Source: Oscillospiraceae bacterium (GTDB lineage Bacteria > Bacillota > Clostridia > Oscillospirales > Ruminococcaceae). From it: DNA of 32,614 bases. How positions within the stretch are numbered: position 1 is the first letter of the stretch; each line of letters begins with the position of its first letter. Below, in pieces: positions 1-6,991 of this stretch. A program made the position numbers and the translations under genes. The notes under the pieces are model-generated. The model was not told where the DNA came from. It was given only the letters and a program-made list of their open reading frames with translations, and searched no databases. The DNA lies in the NCBI GenBank assembly GCA_009781425.1, contig WQYC01000032.1, positions 1 to 32,614 of the forward strand. Reading direction: 5' to 3'.

Positions 1-1
1 G

Positions 2-187
2 GACAGAGTAACGATTTCGCAGTGGGAGAACGGCTCGCGCGATATTAAGACAGGCAATATGGTAGCACTCGCAGAGTACTTCGGCGTGTCCTGCGACTTT
101 CTGCTCGGGCGCACCCGCACAACCGCGCCTGATGATTTTATGCAGGAAACAGTTGCCCGCTTCGGGCTGAACGAGCAGGCATTCTAA
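2..187 (+). CDS. XRE-family HTH regulator, 5'-truncated by window edge
   Basis: Frame 2 is open from the window edge to TAA at 185-187 (61 residues). It reads as the recognition half of a Cro/CI-type helix-turn-helix: TISQWENGSRDIKTGNM, then LAEYFGVSCDFLLGRT, the usual end of such domains, then a short tail. The start lies outside the window. The gene directly abuts a recombinase remnant in another frame, as expected for the control region of an integrated element after a deletion. Its last codons (NEQAF) may come from the junction itself. The HTH call is firm; target and function are unknown. Confidence 0.8.
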   Translation, partial: DRVTISQWENGSRDIKTGNMVALAEYFGVSCDFLLGRTRTTAPDDFMQETVARFGLNEQAF

Positions 188-200
188 ACGTGTAATCAAA

Positions 201-611
201 ATGCCCGATAACGTGATTGTGCTGTTAAAGCAATACAAAGAATGGCAAGACGGGCAGCGAAGAGAAATCGGTTCAAAGTGGCAGGAGTGCGGAAGACTAT
301 TTACGACAGCAATCGGAAAACCGATTCACCCTGACACAATTTCGGGTTGGTTTCGGAGATTTATAGCACGCAAAAAGCTGCCTGATGTGCCCTTTAAAAG
401 CTTGCGGCACACTAATGCTACGCTCCTGATTATGTCCGGAGTACCTTTGAAAACAGTTTCGAGCCGCCTTGGGCACAGCAGTTCTGTGACAACAAGTATG
501 ATTTATAGTCATGCGATTAAATCGGCAGACGAAGCGGCGGCGGAGGTTTTGCAAAATCTGCTTGCACCGACAGAAAATATCAAGGCAAGGCGGCTGAAAA
601 CAGGTACGTAA
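201..611 (+). pseudogene. Tyrosine recombinase/integrase remnant (C-terminal catalytic part)
   Basis: 136 codons from ATG 201; homology seems to begin slightly earlier, at about 183 (SKRVIKMPDN matches the usual segment before the catalytic half). Box II is seen as SLRHTNATLL, followed by SSRLGHSS and the tyrosine motif MIYSH. The N-terminal arm-binding and core-binding domains and the first catalytic Arg are missing, so the protein is under half the usual ~380 residues and should be inactive. The H of the H-x-x-R motif is K (FKSLR). No convincing SD precedes ATG 201. It points at the 3' end of tRNA-fMet, which fits an element that used the tRNA as attachment site. Confidence 0.8.
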
Positions 612-649
612 AAAGTAACGGCAAGGATTTTTCCTTGCCGTTACTTTTT
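611..649 (+). terminator. Rho-independent terminator after the integrase remnant
   Basis: A perfect 17-bp stem (611-627 with 632-648) has a TTTT loop and a T-rich right arm. It starts on the last base of the integrase stop codon and can act on either strand. Confidence 0.85.
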
Positions 650-657
650 ATATCACG

Positions 658-679
658 TGGGAACAAATTGGGCACAAAC
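658..679. repeat. Tandem 11-bp direct repeat between integrase remnant and tRNA
   Basis: Two adjacent copies, TGGGAACAAAT (658-668) and TGGGCACAAAC (669-679). Their position between the recombinase and the tRNA 3' end suggests recombinase arm-type sites or residue of an attachment region; this is inference from position. Confidence 0.4.
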
Positions 680-700
680 CGCCCGCCATGCTAATGTCTC

Positions 701-743
701 AAAAAATCAAACCCCTCACAAACACTGTGTTTATGAGGGGTTT
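701..743 (-). terminator. Terminator of tRNA-fMet
   Basis: A 10-bp stem (709-718 with 734-743) is extended inward by 720-724/728-732. On the minus strand it is followed by a T-rich tract (706-701) and lies 5 nt beyond the tRNA 3' end. Confidence 0.85.
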
Positions 744-748
744 TCTTC

Positions 749-822
<74 letters not shown>

Positions 823-851
823 GAATATAAACGGAATTAGCGCGCTTTTCT

Positions 852-880
852 ATTTTATCACAATTGCCCGCGCTTGTCAA
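852..880 (-). promoter_or_regulatory. Sigma-A promoter of tRNA-fMet
   Basis: TTGACA (880-875), 17-bp spacer, TAAAAT (857-852), about 30 nt upstream of the mature tRNA 5' end. Confidence 0.85.
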
Positions 881-926
881 GTCTTTTTTTGCGATATATT
901 TTTCGCGGGTGCAAAAGCGCGCGCTT

Positions 927-1295
927 TTACCTCTTATTAACTCCAATCACCCCGCCGACTGCGCCGCACAGAACCGCAACCACGCCGCGCCCGAGGAAGA
1001 ACTCGCCTGTTAAATTCCCCATAACGAGCGTTACAAGCGTGAGAAGCAAAAGCAGCAGCAGCGCGGATTTTACGCCGCTTACGAGCCCGTACTGCCGCTT
1101 GAGCCGTCCCGCTGTTATGCCCGAAATAAGACAGCCGAAGCCGAACGCCAACAGCGAAAAAGTCCCGCTGAGGGTTACGGGTAGTTGCAAAAGCCATATC
1201 AAAAGCGCGAAAAGCGGCAGAGCCGCGCCGCCCGCCGCCGCGCCGAAAGCCACCGAAAGCAGGTCAATTCTGCGATTATTCCGTCTGCCGTGCAT
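927..1295 (-). CDS. TIGR04086-like small membrane protein
   Basis: 122 residues with a short basic N-terminus and about four hydrophobic helices (near 10-33, 40-60, 73-93, 100-118). Gly-rich turns, LAFGFGCLISGITAGR and a terminal GAVGGVIGV pattern resemble the TIGR04086 (YrzE-like) putative membrane proteins of Firmicutes, whose function is unknown. Start ATG 1295 has a strong SD of five Gs (1307-1303) at 7 nt. That SD lies in the 3' arm of a large inverted repeat (1302-1352), suggesting translational control. It is a single gene, downstream neighbour of nothing on its strand. Confidence 0.7.
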   Translation of the reverse strand: MHGRRNNRRIDLLSVAFGAAAGGAALPLFALLIWLLQLPVTLSGTFSLLAFGFGCLISGITAGRLKRQYGLVSGVKSALLLLLLLTLVTLVMGNLTGEFFLGRGVVAVLCGAVGGVIGVNKR

Positions 1296-1301
1296 GGAAA
1301 T

Positions 1302-1352
1302 GCCCCCTTTGCGTTTATAAGATGTTCTTGTACATCTTATGCGAAAGGGGGC
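1302..1352 (-). promoter_or_regulatory. Leader hairpin that masks the Shine-Dalgarno site
   Basis: Outer arms 1302-1310 (GCCCCCTTT) and 1344-1352 (AAAGGGGGC) pair perfectly. An inner 9-bp stem pairs 1317-1325 with 1332-1340 around a 6-nt loop. Read on the minus strand, the outer 3' arm is the SD of the gene starting at 1295. It could act as an RNA thermometer, a protein- or ligand-gated leader, or a DNA operator. No T-tract adjoins the minus-strand arm, so it is not a plain terminator for this gene. Confidence 0.55.
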
Positions 1353-1440
1353 TGTTTTAAGCCAAATAAACGAATATGCCTAAAGTTTCCGGCGATTCTG
1401 CCGATAATACATTATAGACTGAAAAACAAAGAGGTATATT

Positions 1441-2061
1441 ATGAGACATATAGACAGAATGGACATTCTCCGCCGCAATGCGTCCCCGCGGAAAACCTTC
1501 AGAAGCATGGCGAAAAACACTCCTGATGAAGCTGTCAAAACAAAAATTGCAAAACGTGACACACTTGAAATAGTTTTAAATAATCAAAAAAACACATCTC
1601 AAACAACCGAAGCAAGGAGGACTCGCGACCCGGAGGGAGCAAGAAAACTCATTGAAGACTGGAAAAACAAAATGAGGGAAGACCTGCTTGAAACCAAGAA
1701 AACTTTAGCAGAGCATCAAAGCCAAATACAACGTTTTGATGATATGATAAGTGGAAAAACTGAACCCGATGCACCTATGGAATCTATGATACGAATGCGC
1801 GATTATTTAATCAACGAAAAAGAGAGATATTTAAATCAAAAAAGCGATTATTTAAATGGGAGTGTTTTATTAAGTATGTTTTATATAAGAATCGCTTCTT
1901 GGTTTGAGTTGGACTGCCCTGCTGACAGTATGTTTATATCAGATTTTAATAATCCAGAAGAGCGAAAAAATTATTTATCTTTTTCGCCCGAAACGATTTT
2001 AGAAGATATTGAGAAAGCTCTGCATAATGTAAATAATGAAAAATATTGGTATAGAAAATAA
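1441..2061 (+). CDS. Hypothetical coiled-coil protein
   Basis: 206 residues, not recognised. The N-terminal ~65 residues are basic and probably disordered. Residues ~68-140 are highly charged helical heptads (KLIEDWKNKMREDLLETKKTL), then comes a more globular part with aromatic residues ending in KYWYRK. No signal peptide or membrane segment. ATG 1441 has AGAGGT 6-7 nt upstream. AT-rich codon use compared with the housekeeping genes, its own terminator and no partner suggest accessory DNA. Confidence 0.6.
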   Translation: MRHIDRMDILRRNASPRKTFRSMAKNTPDEAVKTKIAKRDTLEIVLNNQKNTSQTTEARRTRDPEGARKLIEDWKNKMREDLLETKKTLAEHQSQIQRFDDMISGKTEPDAPMESMIRMRDYLINEKERYLNQKSDYLNGSVLLSMFYIRIASWFELDCPADSMFISDFNNPEERKNYLSFSPETILEDIEKALHNVNNEKYWYRK

Positions 2062-2067
2062 AGAAGT

Positions 2068-2100
2068 AACGAGCGGAATTTATTCCGCTCGTTGTTATTT
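2068..2100 (+). terminator. Terminator after the coiled-coil protein gene
   Basis: 11-bp perfect stem (2068-2078 with 2083-2093), TTTA loop, then GTTATTTTTT. Confidence 0.9.
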
Positions 2101-2113
2101 TTGAAGAGCGCAC

Positions 2114-2142
2114 TTGACAACCGCCGCAGTTTTCAGTATAAT
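2114..2142 (+). promoter_or_regulatory. Consensus promoter of hicAB
   Basis: TTGACA (2114-2119), 17-bp spacer, TATAAT (2137-2142), 24 nt upstream of the hicA start; a perfect sigma-A consensus. Confidence 0.92.
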
Positions 2143-2166
2143 TAAAGCAATAACGAGGAGTGTAAA

Positions 2167-2421
2167 ATGAACGACAAAATACTACAGGCTGTCTTGTCCG
2201 CAAAGCAAGACAAAAACATAAAATTTACAGATTTGCGTACACTTTTAATGCAGTTGGGTTTCAACGAAAGAATAAAAGGTGACCATTTTATTTACAAGGC
2301 GCAGGGGCTTCCCGAAAGGGTGAATATTCAGCCTGACGGAAATATGGCGAAAACTTATCAGGTGCGGCAAATACGGAGTATAATAAAACATTATAATCTC
2401 GGAGGTGACGATAATGACTAA
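2167..2421 (+). CDS. hicA: HicA-like toxin (mRNA interferase)
   Basis: 84 residues. HicA proteins have a dsRBD-like fold and cleave mRNA using one conserved His. Here the pattern is the helix FTDLRTLLMQLGF (20-32) followed by GDHFIYK with candidate catalytic His40, then NIQPDGNMAKTYQVRQIRSIIKHY, the usual second strand and helix. GAGGAG lies 5 nt before ATG 2167. It overlaps hicB by 8 nt (ATGACTAA), giving coupled translation in the usual toxin-first order. Confidence 0.85.
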   Translation: MNDKILQAVLSAKQDKNIKFTDLRTLLMQLGFNERIKGDHFIYKAQGLPERVNIQPDGNMAKTYQVRQIRSIIKHYNLGGDDND

Positions 2422-2632
2422 CATTCCGAAATACGAAATAATTATATGGTGGAGCAAGGAGGACGGCTGTTATCTTGCTGAAGTTCCCGAGCTTGCAGGC
2501 TGTATGGCAGACGGGAAAACCTTAAAAGACGTGACCGAAAACGTAGAGCAAATTATTCATGAATGGATTGAATGTGCTATAGAAGACGGCGAAGAAATCC
2601 CGCAACCGCGCGGAAGATTAAAATTTGCATAA
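2414..2632 (+). CDS. hicB: HicB-like antitoxin
   Basis: 72 residues from ATG 2414, chosen because GGAGG (2401-2405) lies 8 nt upstream; a GTG at 2405 in the same frame is inside the SD. The sequence shows the partial RNase H fold of HicB: YEIIIWWSKEDGCYLAEVPELAGCMADG, then a helix VTENVEQIIHEWIECA. It ends near residue 72, so it lacks the C-terminal HTH or RHH DNA-binding domain of longer HicB proteins. Transcriptional autoregulation would therefore need another route or weak binding. A bidirectional terminator follows. Confidence 0.87.
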   Translation: MTNIPKYEIIIWWSKEDGCYLAEVPELAGCMADGKTLKDVTENVEQIIHEWIECAIEDGEEIPQPRGRLKFA

Positions 2633-2644
2633 TTTACACAAAAT

Positions 2645-2672
2645 AAAGAACGAGCTTTTAAGCTCGTTCTTT
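2645..2672. terminator. Bidirectional terminator between hicB and the MFS gene
   Basis: 13-bp stem (2645-2657 with 2660-2672) between convergent genes, with T- and A-rich flanks suitable for both strands. Confidence 0.88.
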
Positions 2673-2683
2673 GTATTTAAAGT

Positions 2684-3865
2684 TTAATTTTCTGCCGTTG
2701 TCCTATTCAACCTCTCCGTCAAAACCAGCATCACCACCGCGAAAACAAACAGGAACGCAGGGTACAGCGCGATATTTATATTCCTTGCAAGCACTCCGAA
2801 GAGCGGCGGCATGAGCGTGATTCCTAAGTACGCGCTCGCCATTTGTACGCCGATGATTGCTTGCGCGTTTTCCTTGCCGAAGTTGTCGGGCGTCGCGTGG
2901 ATTACAGACGGGAAAACAGGCGCGCAGCCGAAGCCGATGATAACCAAGCCGTTCAGGCAAAGCCAGTCCGCCGAAATGGGAAGCCACACGGCAATAATCC
3001 CGAGCACAGCCATGCCCGTGCCGGCTCTAATCATGTTTTTGTTGCCGATTTTGTCGGAAATGAAGCCGCAGAGAAACCGCCCTGCCGTGATTCCTATGTA
3101 AAAAAGCGAAGCGTAACGTGCCGCTGTTTCGGGGGCGATGTTTCTTTGTAAAGTAAGATAACTGCTCGCCCAAAGTCCCGCAGTCTGCTCCATAGCGCAG
3201 TACGCGAAGAAGGCAGGCAGTATAAACCTCACGCCTTTAATGCGCAGAATTTGCGGCAGGCTTAAAACCTTGCGGTTCTGCTCTTGCTCCTGTTCATTGC
3301 AGGAATTTGCAGTTTCTTTCTGCTTTTTCCAAAGCGGCAGGGTGATTAGCAAAGCCACGAACATCGCACCTTGCAAAAGCGCGACGTTACGATAGCCGCC
3401 TGTCCAGCCCGCGCCGTGAATCAACTGATGACTCATGATATATGGGCTGATTGTCGCGCCTATACCCCAACAGCAGTGAAGCCAGTTCATGTGCTTTGAT
3501 TTATAATACAGCGCGATGTGCTTATTCAGAGCGGCGTCAACCGCTCCCGCGCCGATTCCGTAAGGAAGCGCGAGAATACAAAGCGCGAGAAAAGAGCCTG
3601 AAAGCGACATTCCGAACAGAGTCCCCGCTGTCGTCATGATTCCGCAAGCGACAGTAAGCCCCGTTCCGAGCTTCTTGGTAACTCTGTCAGCGAGCAGAGC
3701 GGAGATGATTGTCCCGATTGAAATTATCGCAAAAATTATTCCCGCGTATGACAAAGGGACGTTCATTTCCCCCCGCATAACCGTCCAAGCCGAGCCGAGG
3801 AGCGCGTCGGGCAAGCCGAGCGCAACAAACGCCGAATAAATAATTACAAGCATTAAAGAATACAT
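2684..3865 (-). CDS. MFS transporter, FucP/BSC6-like
   Basis: 393 residues with about 12 hydrophobic helices and a charged central loop near residues 178-200 (KKQKETANSCNEQEQEQNRK). The N-terminal GLPDALLGSAW, the cytoplasmic ADRVTKKLG between helices 2 and 3, HCCWGIGATISPYIM and GRFLCGFISDKIG fit the MFS branch annotated as fucose-permease-like or BSC6-like. Substrate cannot be told from sequence. It is the last minus-strand gene of the group starting with ycxB and lies 59 nt after the 47-aa ORF. A heptad array occupies 3889-3923, just upstream. Confidence 0.82.
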   Translation of the reverse strand: MYSLMLVIIYSAFVALGLPDALLGSAWTVMRGEMNVPLSYAGIIFAIISIGTIISALLADRVTKKLGTGLTVACGIMTTAGTLFGMSLSGSFLALCILALPYGIGAGAVDAALNKHIALYYKSKHMNWLHCCWGIGATISPYIMSHQLIHGAGWTGGYRNVALLQGAMFVALLITLPLWKKQKETANSCNEQEQEQNRKVLSLPQILRIKGVRFILPAFFAYCAMEQTAGLWASSYLTLQRNIAPETAARYASLFYIGITAGRFLCGFISDKIGNKNMIRAGTGMAVLGIIAVWLPISADWLCLNGLVIIGFGCAPVFPSVIHATPDNFGKENAQAIIGVQMASAYLGITLMPPLFGVLARNINIALYPAFLFVFAVVMLVLTERLNRTTAEN

Positions 3866-3888
3866 AAACCGTTAATCGCCCATCGTTT

Positions 3889-3923
3889 ATTGTACATTGT
3901 CAATTGTCAATTGTTCATTGTCC
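3889..3923 (-). repeat. Family A heptanucleotide array, 5 units (35 bp)
   Basis: Plus strand reads ATTGTAC, ATTGTCA, ATTGTCA, ATTGTTC, ATTGTCC, i.e. ACAATNN units on the minus strand. It begins 1 nt after the stop codon of the 47-aa ORF and ends 24 nt before the MFS start. Confidence 0.85.
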
Positions 3924-3924
3924 G

Positions 3925-4068
3925 TCACGCCCAGCCGTAATCGTCATAATCCGACCATTTTTCGTTGTAAATGCTTTGCTGACCGAGCTTAAACAGCAGA
4001 ATCGCCGCCGCCGCCAAAAGCAACATCAGCACTGCCGAGCCCGAAATAATCCAACCTCTTTTGTTCAT
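3925..4068 (-). CDS. 47-aa single-span membrane protein, coupled to rsmI
   Basis: ATG (4068-4066) overlaps the rsmI stop as ATGA; TGA at 3927-3925. The peptide begins MNKRGWIISGSAVLMLLLAA with a positively charged start, one hydrophobic span (about 6-26), then an aromatic/acidic tail ending WSDYDDYGWA. GGGAGAAAAACT just upstream supplies an SD. Coupling, a sensible membrane topology and a stop codon flanked by a repeat argue that it is translated. No family is recognised, and it is short enough to be missed by gene callers. Confidence 0.6.
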   Translation of the reverse strand: MNKRGWIISGSAVLMLLLAAAAILLFKLGQQSIYNEKWSDYDDYGWA

Positions 4069-4922
4069 AGTTTTTCTCCCTTCAGATATTCCTTGTATAT
4101 TAATGATTTTGATAAACCTGTTTGTTTTGCCGCTTGCTTGCAGGCGTCTGCGGGCTTTTCGCCCTGCGCGATGAGGTCTGCGGCGATGTTTGCGGCTTCA
4201 GCGAGCGTAACCACCCCGTCGGCGTTGCCGCCACCCCTCCACGGAGGGGAATTAATCACAAGCGCGAACTCGCCGCGCGGAATAACCTCTTCATACTTTT
4301 GCACAGCCTCGGATAGCTTCATGCGGCAGACTTCCTCATGAATTTTCGTCAGCTCTCGGCATAATGCGATTTCCCTGTCGCCGAGAGTGTTTAGCAAGTC
4401 CGCGAGCGTTTTTTTAAGCTTGTGCGGGGCTTCATAAAAAACAAGCAAGCCGTCGTAGTCCTTGACTAATTCAAGCCGCTCTCTGCGCTGACGAGGGTTT
4501 ATGCTCAGAAAGCCCTCAAACGAGAATCTTTGGCACGAGAAGCCCGACAGCGCAACCGCCGCCACAAGCGCACAAGCACCGGGGATAACCTGCGTTTCAA
4601 CACCCTCCGCGTGACAGAGGTCAACAAGCTCTGCGCCCGGGTCGCTTATGCAAGGCATACCTGCGTCGGTGACGATTGCGCAGGACTCGCCCTCATGCAG
4701 GCGAGTCACGATTTGCCGCGAAACCTCACGGATATTATGCTGACGGCAAGCCAAGAGCGGCTTTTTAACGCCGAACTTTGTTAATAATTTCAATGTCACG
4801 CGGGTGTCTTCCGCGCCGATAAAGTCAACGCCGTTCAGTACTTCAAGCGCACGTGGCGATAAGTCGCCTAAATTCCCAATCGGCGTGCCGACTATATATA
4901 AAGTAGATTTTTTTATTGTCAT
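4065..4922 (-). CDS. rsmI: 16S rRNA (cytidine1402-2'-O)-methyltransferase RsmI
   Basis: 285 residues. RsmI methylates the ribose of C1402 in the decoding centre, using SAM. Visible tetrapyrrole-methylase-fold motifs: LYIVGTPIGNLGDLSPRALE (8-27), GAEDTRVTLKLL, IVTDAGMPCISDPG, IPGACALVAAVALSG and FYEAPHKL, with the RsmI-type C-terminal AKQTGLSKSLIYKEYL. After GEFALVI comes a non-family insert NSPPWRGGGNADGVV (about 224-238), encoded by a family C palindrome, between catalytic and C-terminal domains. No SD precedes ATG 4922: a family B element ends only 8 nt upstream. It is coupled to the 47-aa ORF downstream. Confidence 0.95.
   Translation of the reverse strand: MTIKKSTLYIVGTPIGNLGDLSPRALEVLNGVDFIGAEDTRVTLKLLTKFGVKKPLLACRQHNIREVSRQIVTRLHEGESCAIVTDAGMPCISDPGAELVDLCHAEGVETQVIPGACALVAAVALSGFSCQRFSFEGFLSINPRQRRERLELVKDYDGLLVFYEAPHKLKKTLADLLNTLGDREIALCRELTKIHEEVCRMKLSEAVQKYEEVIPRGEFALVINSPPWRGGGNADGVVTLAEAANIAADLIAQGEKPADACKQAAKQTGLSKSLIYKEYLKGEKL
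4209..4253 (+). repeat. Family C two-hairpin palindrome inside rsmI
   Basis: AACCACCCCGTC, a CGGC/GCCG hairpin (4220-4230), then CCCCTCC/GGAGGGG (4234-4249). In frame, it adds about 15 residues to RsmI on the opposite strand. Confidence 0.75.
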
Positions 4923-4930
4923 AATATTTT

Positions 4931-5021
4931 GTAGGGAACGGATTCATCCGTTCCGAATTTTCCTGCGGAATATATTTATAATTCCGCATTTCTTTGCGGA
5001 ACGCATTAATGCGTTCCCTAC
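4931..5021. repeat. Family B inverted pair, 91 bp, between galU and rsmI
   Basis: Two 25-bp hairpin units face outward (4931-4955 and 5021-4997 on the minus strand), each GTAGGGAACG...CGTTCCG, around a 41-bp spacer. The right unit supplies the TAG stop of galU. The left end lies 8 nt from the rsmI start codon. Confidence 0.9.
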
Positions 5022-5890
5022 GTGTTCATTAACTCTTTTAAATACTGCTTAAATTCCGCGCCTGCTTCTTCGTTCTGCAAGCCTATTTCGGTCACAGCTT
5101 TGAGGAAGCCTAATTTATTCCCCGTGTCGTAGCGTGTGCCTTTGAAGTCTACGCCTACCATGCCTTCAGCCCGCGCTAAGGTCTTCATCGCGTCCGTCAG
5201 CCAGATTTCGCCGTTCAAGCCGGGCTTCGTTTCTTCCAAAATCCCGAAAATTTTCGCAGGTAATACGCACCGCCCGAGCACTGAGTAGTTCGTGAAAACC
5301 TCGTGCTTCTGCGGTTTTTCAATCATGTCGGTGATTTTGTAAAGATTATCTTCAAGCACCTTCGCGTCGAGCGACGAGTACTTCATAATATCCTCGTCCG
5401 AGAAGCTTTTCATCGCGACTGCACCCAGCCCGTGCTTTTCGTAAGCCGCGCAAATCTGCGCAGTTACGGGCGGCTCTCCGCTATCCGCAACCATAATATC
5501 ATCGGGGTAAATAACCACAATAGGCTCGTCCCCTGCAAAGCTCTTCGCGTACATGACAGCAGAGCCCGTTCCGCGCATTTCCTGCTGACGGACGTAGCTG
5601 ATGTTGGCGAGATTCGCAGTTCGCAGAAGCTCATTATAAAGCGGCGGGCTTTTGTTAACCAGCGCGGCTTCAAGCTCGGGCGCGCGGTCGAAGTGCTCAA
5701 GCACGGCGCTTTTGCCTCTTCCGAGGACAATCAGAATATCCTCAATACCCGAAGCGGCAAGCTCTTCAACTATATATTGAATCGACGGACGGTCAACCAC
5801 GGTGAGCATTTCTTTCGGGACTGCCTTGGTGGCGGGGAGCATACGCGTCCCGAAGCCCGCGGCGAGAATTACGGCTTTTTTTACTTTCAT
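5018..5890 (-). CDS. galU: UTP--glucose-1-phosphate uridylyltransferase
   Basis: 290 residues, normal family length. Makes UDP-glucose from UTP and glucose-1-phosphate for cell-surface polymers. Motifs: KKAVILAAGFGTRMLPATKA (4-23) with nucleotide-binding G-x-G-T-R, PKEMLTVVDRPSIQYIVEEL, QQEMRGTGSAV, VIYPDDIM, and GLNGEIWLTDAMKTLA toward the C-terminus. SD GGAGGT lies 4 nt before ATG 5890. Its stop codon TAG belongs to the family B element at 4931-5021, so the last residues (MNT) may differ from the ancestral end. Confidence 0.97.
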   Translation of the reverse strand: MKVKKAVILAAGFGTRMLPATKAVPKEMLTVVDRPSIQYIVEELAASGIEDILIVLGRGKSAVLEHFDRAPELEAALVNKSPPLYNELLRTANLANISYVRQQEMRGTGSAVMYAKSFAGDEPIVVIYPDDIMVADSGEPPVTAQICAAYEKHGLGAVAMKSFSDEDIMKYSSLDAKVLEDNLYKITDMIEKPQKHEVFTNYSVLGRCVLPAKIFGILEETKPGLNGEIWLTDAMKTLARAEGMVGVDFKGTRYDTGNKLGFLKAVTEIGLQNEEAGAEFKQYLKELMNT

Positions 5891-5903
5891 GTTACCTCCA
5901 AAT

Positions 5904-5956
5904 GTAGGGAACGCATTTATGCGTTCCGTTGCGGAACGGATTAATCCGTTCCCTAC
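5904..5956. repeat. Family B inverted pair, 53 bp, between ycxB-like gene and galU
   Basis: Two outward-facing 25-bp hairpin units around a 3-bp spacer. The right unit gives the TAG stop of the ycxB-like gene; the left unit ends 13 nt before the galU start. Confidence 0.9.
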
Positions 5957-6504
5957 GGTTGATTTTTTCCTTCTGTCATTTTTTGGTTTATAAACGCGCA
6001 GAACTGTTCCTTTTGTTGCTCGTTTTCAAAGGCTGAGAGGGGGATAATATGCGCTTGCATGGCACTTGTAAAAATATAAACTGCATTTTCGGAAACAAGA
6101 ACTTTTTCTATTTTTGAATATTTAATCTTAGATTCGGTATCGGGAGTTACTTCGGTATAGTCATCATCTGCGAATTTTAATGAATTATCTGTGTCGAAGG
6201 GCAGCTTTCCGCTTTTTTTCAGTATATAAATATTGAAACGATAAAAGAGCTTATTAAAAGGCTTTTGAATCAAAAGAACGACGGGAATCGCCACGCCGAG
6301 AGAAACAATGCCGAATATAAGAGCGAATAAAGTATCCTCGGGCTCGGCAGTCAGCACTAAATTAGCTACAATTGCCGCAAATATCGTAAAAGTAACAATA
6401 TAGATTATTTTAGTGGATTTTTTATTTATGGGGTTATTCTCATAATGGAATATGTTAAAATCAAGATAGTCTTTTTCGGTTACTTTGAACTTAAACTCAA
6501 ACAT
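5953..6504 (-). CDS. YcxB-like membrane protein
   Basis: 183 residues. N-terminal soluble segment (FEFKFKVTEKDYLDFNIFHY), two hydrophobic helices (about 32-52 and 60-82), then a soluble domain with YSKIEKVLVSENAVYIF and HIIPLSAFENEQQKEQF, the pattern of the YcxB-like C-terminal domain. Role unknown in the family. First gene of the minus operon, under the divergent promoter at 6535-6563; AGGTGA lies just before ATG 6504. The TAG stop is provided by the family B element. Confidence 0.78.
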   Translation of the reverse strand: MFEFKFKVTEKDYLDFNIFHYENNPINKKSTKIIYIVTFTIFAAIVANLVLTAEPEDTLFALIFGIVSLGVAIPVVLLIQKPFNKLFYRFNIYILKKSGKLPFDTDNSLKFADDDYTEVTPDTESKIKYSKIEKVLVSENAVYIFTSAMQAHIIPLSAFENEQQKEQFCAFINQKMTEGKNQP

Positions 6505-6534
6505 TGTGTCACCTGCTTTTTTGTTGTTAAACTT

Positions 6535-6580
6535 AGTATAACATAATTTTCTTGCAAATGCAAGAATTTTATGCTATACT
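6535..6580. promoter_or_regulatory. Back-to-back divergent promoters sharing a palindrome
   Basis: Plus: TTGCAA (6552-6557), 17 bp, TATACT (6575-6580), for asp23-nusB. Minus: TTGCAT (6563-6558), 17 bp, TATACT (6540-6535), for the ycxB-galU group. The two -35 boxes touch and form the palindrome CTTGCAAATGCAAG. Both -10 boxes carry a TG-type extension (ATGC/ATGT). Confidence 0.8.
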
Positions 6581-6622
6581 TATTTATGTATATGAAAAAC
6601 ACGAAGAAGACGGAGTGAAAAC

Positions 6623-6991
6623 ATGGACACAAAAAATAACAACCAATCGGGAAGCCTCAAGGTTTCCGAAGAAGTAATAGCGAAAATAGCAATGCTCGCG
6701 GCGAGCGAGGTAGACGGCGTCGCGCTTGAAGCGGACGGCAAGCGGCTTGCGCGTGCGGCGACGCGCAATATCGCGCAAAAAGCTCTGCGCGCACCGCCCG
6801 TAAAAGCAAAGCTTTCAAAGGAAGCGGCGGAAATCGACATTTCTGTGATTATTAAGCAGGGGCACAAGGCGGCGGCAGTCGGCTTGCATTTACAGCAGGC
6901 GGTCAAAACCGCAGTGCAAAATATGACAGGAATCGCCGTTTCTAAAATAAACGTAAAAATTACAGGAATAAGGTTAGCAGAGAATGTCTAA
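6623..6991 (+). CDS. Asp23/Gls24 family envelope stress response protein
   Basis: 122 residues. Family members sit at the membrane and are linked to envelope stress; a paralogue commonly precedes nusB in Firmicutes, as here. Seen: GSLKVSEEVIAKIAMLAASEVDGV (11-34), the family's opening helix, and VGLHLQQAVKTAVQNMTGI...INVKITGI, its C-terminal strand. A basic linker (38-64) separates the two. GGAGTG lies 6 nt before ATG 6623. It overlaps nusB by 8 nt. Confidence 0.92.
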   Translation: MDTKNNNQSGSLKVSEEVIAKIAMLAASEVDGVALEADGKRLARAATRNIAQKALRAPPVKAKLSKEAAEIDISVIIKQGHKAAAVGLHLQQAVKTAVQNMTGIAVSKINVKITGIRLAENV

